Positions 7,499 to 10,816 of a stretch of 10,816 nt of DNA are shown piece by piece. Position 1 is the first letter of the stretch. Every line of letters begins with the position of its first letter. The position numbers and the translations under genes were made by a program. The DNA comes from Candidatus Arcticimaribacter sp. (GTDB taxonomy: Bacteria > Bacteroidota > Bacteroidia > Flavobacteriales > Flavobacteriaceae): NCBI GenBank assembly GCA_011526275.1, contig WTJP01000040.1, forward strand, positions 1 to 10,816, read 5' to 3'. Under the pieces are notes generated by a model. The model had not been told where the DNA came from, did not search any database, and worked only from the letters and a program-made list of their open reading frames with translations.

Positions 7499-9508
7499 TT
7501 ATGCCTCTTTTTCTGTTGAAGAATCGGTTGTTGTGGAATCGTCTTTTGTTTCGCTCGCTTCTTCCGCATTGTTTTGTGCCGCTGCTTCAGCTTCTGCCGA
7601 TTTATCAGGGAAAGGACGTTCACCTAAAATCTCAACCAAATCGTCTTTAAAGATGACCTCTTTTTCGAGTAAGCGTTCGGCGAGTGCAGTGAGTTTATCT
7701 TGGTTTTTGGCGACCAAGTCACAGGCACGGTCATATTGTTCTTCAATGATTTTTGAAATCTCTTTGTCGATTACCTGTGCTGTCTCTTCCGAATAAGGTT
7801 TGGAGAAATTATAATCGGTTTGCCCGGTTGAGTCGTAATAGGTAATGTTTCCAATCTCATCGTTGAGTCCATAGACAGTTACCATGGCTTTCGCTTGACG
7901 GGTGACTTTTTCTAAATCGCTCAATGCTCCTGTAGAGATTTTATCGAAAACAACTTTCTCGGCTGCACGTCCACCTAAAGTTGCACACATTTCGTCCAAC
8001 ATTTGTTCGGTGCGCACGATCATGCGTTCTTCTGGGAGGTACCAAGCTGCTCCTAAAGATTGGCCGCGAGGAACGATAGTTACCTTTACCAAAGGAGCTG
8101 CAAATTCCAAGAACCAACTCACCATGGCATGACCAGCTTCGTGGAAAGCGATGGTTTTCTTCTCTTCTTGGGTAATGATTTTATTCTTTTTCTCTAAACC
8201 ACCCACAATGCGATCCACTGCATCGAGGAAATCTTGTTTCCCTACCGATTTTTTGTTTTTTCGCGCAGCAATCAAAGCAGCTTCATTACACACATTGGCA
8301 ATGTCTGCTCCAGAGAAACCTGGGGTTTGTTTTGCAAGAAAATCAACGTCTAAAGACTTGATCGTTTTCAAAGGTTTTAAATGTACTTTGAAGATTTCTT
8401 TACGCTCGCGTACATCGGGCAAGTCCACATAGATTTGACGGTCAAAACGTCCGGCACGCATCAAGGCTTTGTCCAAGACATCAGCGCGGTTGGTGGCCGC
8501 GAGGATAATAACGTTGGTACTTGTTCCAAAACCGTCCATTTCGGTCAATAGCTGGTTCAAGGTGTTTTCGCGTTCATCGTTTGAACCGGTGAAATTACTC
8601 TTCCCACGGGCACGTCCTATGGCGTCAATCTCATCGATAAAAATAATCGCCGGAGACTTGTCTTTGGCTTGTTTGAACAAATCGCGTACACGAGAAGCTC
8701 CAACCCCGACAAACATCTCGACAAAGTCGGAACCAGAAAGCGAGAAGAACGGTACTTTGGCCTCTCCTGCAACAGCTTTTGCCAAAAGGGTTTTCCCTGT
8801 TCCGGGTGAACCCACCAGCAATGCACCTTTCGGGATTTTACCTCCTAATACGGTATATTTAGTAGGGTTTTTCAAGAAGTCCACAATTTCCTGTACCTCT
8901 TCTTTTGCCCCTTCTAGTCCTGCTACGTCTTTAAACGTAACTTTAATATCACTCTTTTCGTCGAAGAGCTTGGCTTTAGATTTTCCAATATTGAAAATTT
9001 GTCCACCTGCACCACCTCCGGCATTTCCTGACATGCGGCGCATGATGAAAATCCACACCGCGATAATCACGATGATGGGTAGGAAGCTTAAGATTACATC
9101 GAAGAATTTATTTTCGATGGTGACAAATTCGTAATCGAATTCAACATTATTGGCTTTAGCGCGTTCAAGCTTTTCTTGGAATAATTTAAGGTCACCAAAT
9201 TCAAAGGCATAGTGAGGGCCTTGAACATTGACTTTTCCCAATATATTTTCCTTTTTAAGTGCTTGGTGCTCTGATTTTTCAAGCGCACTTGCTTTAAGGA
9301 AGATGCGAGCGGTTTTTTCGTTTTGAATCACCACGCGTTCAATGTCTCCATTGTTCAGGTAACGTTCAAAGGAGGAGGTGTTGGTGCGGCCAGTCGATTG
9401 TAGACCACTGTCCCCGAAAAAACTTAAGCCCAGAAGAAGAACGATGATAATTCCATAGAGCCAGTAAGGGTTGAACTTGGGGGTAGTTTCTTTTTTCTTT
9501 TTCGCCAT
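7499..9508 (-). CDS. ftsH: ATP-dependent zinc metalloprotease FtsH
   Basis: FtsH is a membrane-anchored hexameric AAA+ protease that extracts and degrades misassembled membrane proteins and selected cytosolic regulators. The 669-residue product has a basic N-terminus, a first membrane helix (about 14-31), a periplasmic FtsH_ext domain (about 33-134) and a second helix (about 136-156). The AAA+ module shows Walker A GSPGTGKT (233-240), the pore motif MFVGVG (265-270), Walker B IIFIDE (288-293), and the second region of homology with arginine fingers R351 and R354. The M41 peptidase has HEAGH (456-460), two zinc ligands plus the catalytic Glu457, and Asp531 as third ligand. A low-complexity acidic Ser/Thr-rich tail (about 635-669) follows. 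It lies five bases after rsfS and five before the LUD gene. Confidence 0.98.
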   Translation of the reverse strand: MAKKKKETTPKFNPYWLYGIIIVLLLGLSFFGDSGLQSTGRTNTSSFERYLNNGDIERVVIQNEKTARIFLKASALEKSEHQALKKENILGKVNVQGPHYAFEFGDLKLFQEKLERAKANNVEFDYEFVTIENKFFDVILSFLPIIVIIAVWIFIMRRMSGNAGGGAGGQIFNIGKSKAKLFDEKSDIKVTFKDVAGLEGAKEEVQEIVDFLKNPTKYTVLGGKIPKGALLVGSPGTGKTLLAKAVAGEAKVPFFSLSGSDFVEMFVGVGASRVRDLFKQAKDKSPAIIFIDEIDAIGRARGKSNFTGSNDERENTLNQLLTEMDGFGTSTNVIILAATNRADVLDKALMRAGRFDRQIYVDLPDVRERKEIFKVHLKPLKTIKSLDVDFLAKQTPGFSGADIANVCNEAALIAARKNKKSVGKQDFLDAVDRIVGGLEKKNKIITQEEKKTIAFHEAGHAMVSWFLEFAAPLVKVTIVPRGQSLGAAWYLPEERMIVRTEQMLDEMCATLGGRAAEKVVFDKISTGALSDLEKVTRQAKAMVTVYGLNDEIGNITYYDSTGQTDYNFSKPYSEETAQVIDKEISKIIEEQYDRACDLVAKNQDKLTALAERLLEKEVIFKDDLVEILGERPFPDKSAEAEAAAQNNAEEASETKDDSTTTDSSTEKEA

Positions 9509-9513
9509 TTTAT

Positions 9514-9885
9514 TTAGTAGTTAGAAGCAATTGGGGTGGTTTCAGCATCCCCCCACAATTCTTCAATGTTATAAAATTCTCGTGTTGGTTTTTGGAATAC
9601 GTGGGTAACTACATTGATATAGTCCATAAGTACCCATTCTGCGTTTTCTAGACCTTCGACATGGTAGGGCTTTTCTTTCAAGGCTTTACTCACGATTTTT
9701 TGAATCGATTGAACAATAGCGGAAACGTGGGTGTTTGATGTTCCAGAACACACCACAAAGTAGTCGCAAACCGTGTTGTCTAAAGTTCTTAAATCAAGCA
9801 ATTTAATGTCTTGCCCTTTTACCTCCTCAATTCCGTGAATGATTTGTGCAATGAGGTGGTCGGCAGCATTCGAAGATTTTGTCAT
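9514..9885 (-). CDS. rsfS: Ribosomal silencing factor RsfS (Iojap/RsfA family)
   Basis: RsfS binds ribosomal protein uL14 of the large subunit and blocks joining with the small subunit, lowering translation in starvation or stationary phase. The 123-residue protein is one Oligomerisation/RsfS domain of normal size. Hallmarks are DIKLLDLR (26-33), CDYFVVCSGTSNTHV (40-54), VEGLENAEWVLMDY (76-89), VTHVFQ (93-98) and REFYNIEELWGDA (102-114), the last being the strongly conserved C-terminal part. It is the first gene of the operon, five bases before ftsH, and is divergent from birA. A -7 box match lies just upstream of its ATG. Start 9885 gives the expected N-terminal helix; no better alternative is seen. 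Confidence 0.96.
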   Translation of the reverse strand: MTKSSNAADHLIAQIIHGIEEVKGQDIKLLDLRTLDNTVCDYFVVCSGTSNTHVSAIVQSIQKIVSKALKEKPYHVEGLENAEWVLMDYINVVTHVFQKPTREFYNIEELWGDAETTPIASNY

Positions 9886-9903
9886 TAATGTTTTAACTTT
9901 TCA

Positions 9904-9940
9904 CAAATTTATTATTTATTGGGGACTATAGGGTAACAAA
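9904..9940 (-). promoter_or_regulatory. Candidate promoter of the rsfS-ftsH-LUD-cdsA-psd operon
   Basis: On the minus strand TAAATTTG at 9911-9904 fits TAnnTTTG exactly and would give a leader of only about 12 bases before the rsfS ATG at 9885. A TTTG occurs at 9940-9937, but the 25-base spacer is longer than the usual range, so the upstream contact is doubtful. The 54-base gap also has to hold the birA promoter, for which I found no convincing pair of boxes. Confidence 0.42.
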
Positions 9941-10668
9941 TGTCACAATTCAACTTGAACAAAATTGATGCCATTGGCTCGACCAATCAAGCCTTGCGCG
10001 AGCAGTTTCAAGCAGGGCGATTGCAACATGGTCAAGTGCTTTGGGCTTTGCACCAAACCCAAGGCAAGGGGCAGCGAGGAGCGGTATGGAGCGTTGAGGC
10101 AAAGAAAAACCTCACTTTTTCTGTTTTTCTATCCCAAGAAAAGCTGTCTTTTTCCAGTCCATTTAGCTTAAATTGTAGTGTGGCTTTGGCCTTGAAAAGC
10201 AGCTTAGACGCTCTAGATATTCCCGATGTCAGCATCAAATGGCCCAACGACATCTTGTCAGGTGAAAAAAAATTATGTGGAATTCTTATTGAAAATGTTT
10301 ACCGCGGCAAGTCGTTAAAAGGAAGTATAGTTGGCGTGGGTTTGAATGTAAATCAAGAAACATTCGACCACTTGCCACAAGCCAGTTCCATGCGACTTCA
10401 AACAGGGCGAACTTTTGTAATCGAGGAAGTGCTTCAATTGTTTTTAAAGCAATTTTCTTCTCAACTTAAAAATAAGAATGAAGGTGACCTTTTTGAACAT
10501 TATCGCGCCGCTCTTTTCTCAATCGATCAAAAGAGAGATTTTCGCAAAGGAGAAACGCAATTCAGTGCCACAGTAAAGGGCGTGAATGAAAACGGTCAAC
10601 TGCTACTGCAACTTAGCGATGGATCCATTAAGGAATTTGCGCTAAAAGAAATCCAATGGGTTTATTGA
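9940..10668 (+). CDS. birA: Biotin--[acetyl-CoA-carboxylase] ligase, monofunctional
   Basis: This enzyme activates biotin with ATP to biotinyl-AMP and attaches it to the target lysine of biotin carboxyl-carrier domains, so it serves acetyl-CoA carboxylase and related enzymes. The 242-residue product has the class I layout: it lacks the N-terminal winged-helix DNA-binding domain of E. coli BirA and so should not repress transcription. Motifs are GSTNQ (13-17), the adenylate-binding loop GKGQRGAVW (42-50, equivalent to GRGRRGRKW), KWPNDIL (100-106), KLCGILIE (111-118) with the catalytic Lys111, and VGVGLNVN (131-138). The C-terminal 45 residues form the small SH3-like domain, ending in KEIQWVY. 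It is divergent from rsfS across 54 bases, and its last seven bases overlap the end of pyrE. Because the class is non-repressing I use birA only as the conventional symbol. Confidence 0.95.
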   Translation: MSQFNLNKIDAIGSTNQALREQFQAGRLQHGQVLWALHQTQGKGQRGAVWSVEAKKNLTFSVFLSQEKLSFSSPFSLNCSVALALKSSLDALDIPDVSIKWPNDILSGEKKLCGILIENVYRGKSLKGSIVGVGLNVNQETFDHLPQASSMRLQTGRTFVIEEVLQLFLKQFSSQLKNKNEGDLFEHYRAALFSIDQKRDFRKGETQFSATVKGVNENGQLLLQLSDGSIKEFALKEIQWVY

Positions 10669-10816
10669 GGCGACCAATTGGCCGGATCTTTTCTCCAGGT
10701 CGATAGGGTCGTCAATTGCGCATTAGAAATTGCTTTACTTTCATTGGCAAAGGCAAGCAGGTGCTCATAGTTGCTCAAAGTATGCAGCGCAATTTTTTTA
10801 GCAGAAAAGTTATCTT
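10662..10816 (-). CDS. pyrE: Orotate phosphoribosyltransferase, C-terminal fragment at window edge
   Basis: The minus strand from the right edge gives 50 residues in frame and a TAA at 10664-10662. The peptide includes LHTLSNYEHLLAFA and ends in TLSTWRKDPANWSPQ. This matches the tail of Bacteroidota orotate phosphoribosyltransferase, where a TLSDYE-like stretch and a closing WRKDPANW are typical. PyrE joins orotate to PRPP to form OMP in pyrimidine synthesis. The catalytic loop and PRPP motif are off the window, so the call rests on the tail alone plus the usual location of pyrE next to birA in Flavobacteriia. It converges on birA with a seven-base overlap of the coding ends. Confidence 0.8.
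   Translation of the reverse strand, partial: DNFSAKKIALHTLSNYEHLLAFANESKAISNAQLTTLSTWRKDPANWSPQ

Noticed and set aside
7386..7796. A 136-codon plus-strand frame across the ftsH/LUD junction
   Set aside because: It is antisense to two well-supported genes, and its composition (Ser/Ala/Phe runs) mirrors the acidic tail of ftsH.
8469..9134. A 221-codon open frame on the plus strand opposite ftsH
   Set aside because: It is antisense to the AAA+ core of ftsH, whose motifs are intact. The translated peptide is Ser/Pro/Lys-rich with no recognisable domain, as expected of a shadow frame.
9886..9939. Search for a birA promoter in the rsfS-birA gap
   Set aside because: TAACTTTT (9894-9901) is one base off the -7 consensus, but the nearest TTTG upstream is only 12 bases away; no acceptable pair was found.
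10674..10681. Palindrome CCAATTGG after birA
   Set aside because: It falls within pyrE codons for Ala-Asn-Trp, is only eight bases and cannot form a hairpin with a loop; coding constraint explains it.

Overview
The window is a stretch of chromosomal housekeeping DNA from a member of the Bacteroidota, most probably class Flavobacteriia. The reasons are the gene order (rsfS-ftsH-LUD gene-cdsA-psd, with birA divergent from it and pyrE beyond), the absence of Shine-Dalgarno sequences before the starts, promoter-like elements of the Bacteroidota type (TTTG and TAnnTTTG), and protein details such as the GAAWYLPEER stretch of FtsH and the KMSKQ loop of ValRS. No species can be named from the sequence alone.

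Layout. Bases 1-970 hold murB on the minus strand, cut by the left edge just before its C-terminus. Next come a class I/II aminotransferase (1003-2199, minus) and a small exported DUF1573 protein (2330-2707, minus). A 133-base divergent gap, carrying a good promoter match, leads into valS (2841-5471, plus). valS runs head-on into a compact five-gene minus-strand operon with junctions of 2 to 5 bases or a 4-base overlap. In transcription order this operon is rsfS (ribosome silencing), ftsH (membrane AAA+ zinc protease), a LUD-domain gene, cdsA (CDP-diacylglycerol synthase) and psd (phosphatidylserine decarboxylase). A 54-base AT-rich gap separates rsfS from the divergent birA (9940-10668, plus), whose 3' end overlaps the 3' end of pyrE (minus), cut by the right edge.

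How the genes fit together. cdsA and psd are the CDP-diacylglycerol-forming step and the final step of phosphatidylethanolamine synthesis. FtsH controls membrane-protein quality in the same membrane, and RsfS damps translation when nutrients are short, so the operon mixes membrane building with stress control. murB (peptidoglycan precursor), valS (translation), birA (biotin transfer to carboxylases) and pyrE (pyrimidines) are core functions. The LUD protein and the DUF1573 protein are the only products without a firm function.

There are no tRNA or rRNA genes, mobile elements, CRISPR arrays or phage genes that I can see, and no gene-free stretch longer than about 135 bases. I found no undescribed system. 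The most notable points are an inverted repeat in front of the aminotransferase, the LUD gene inside the operon, and two gene ends that meet with no room for a terminator.
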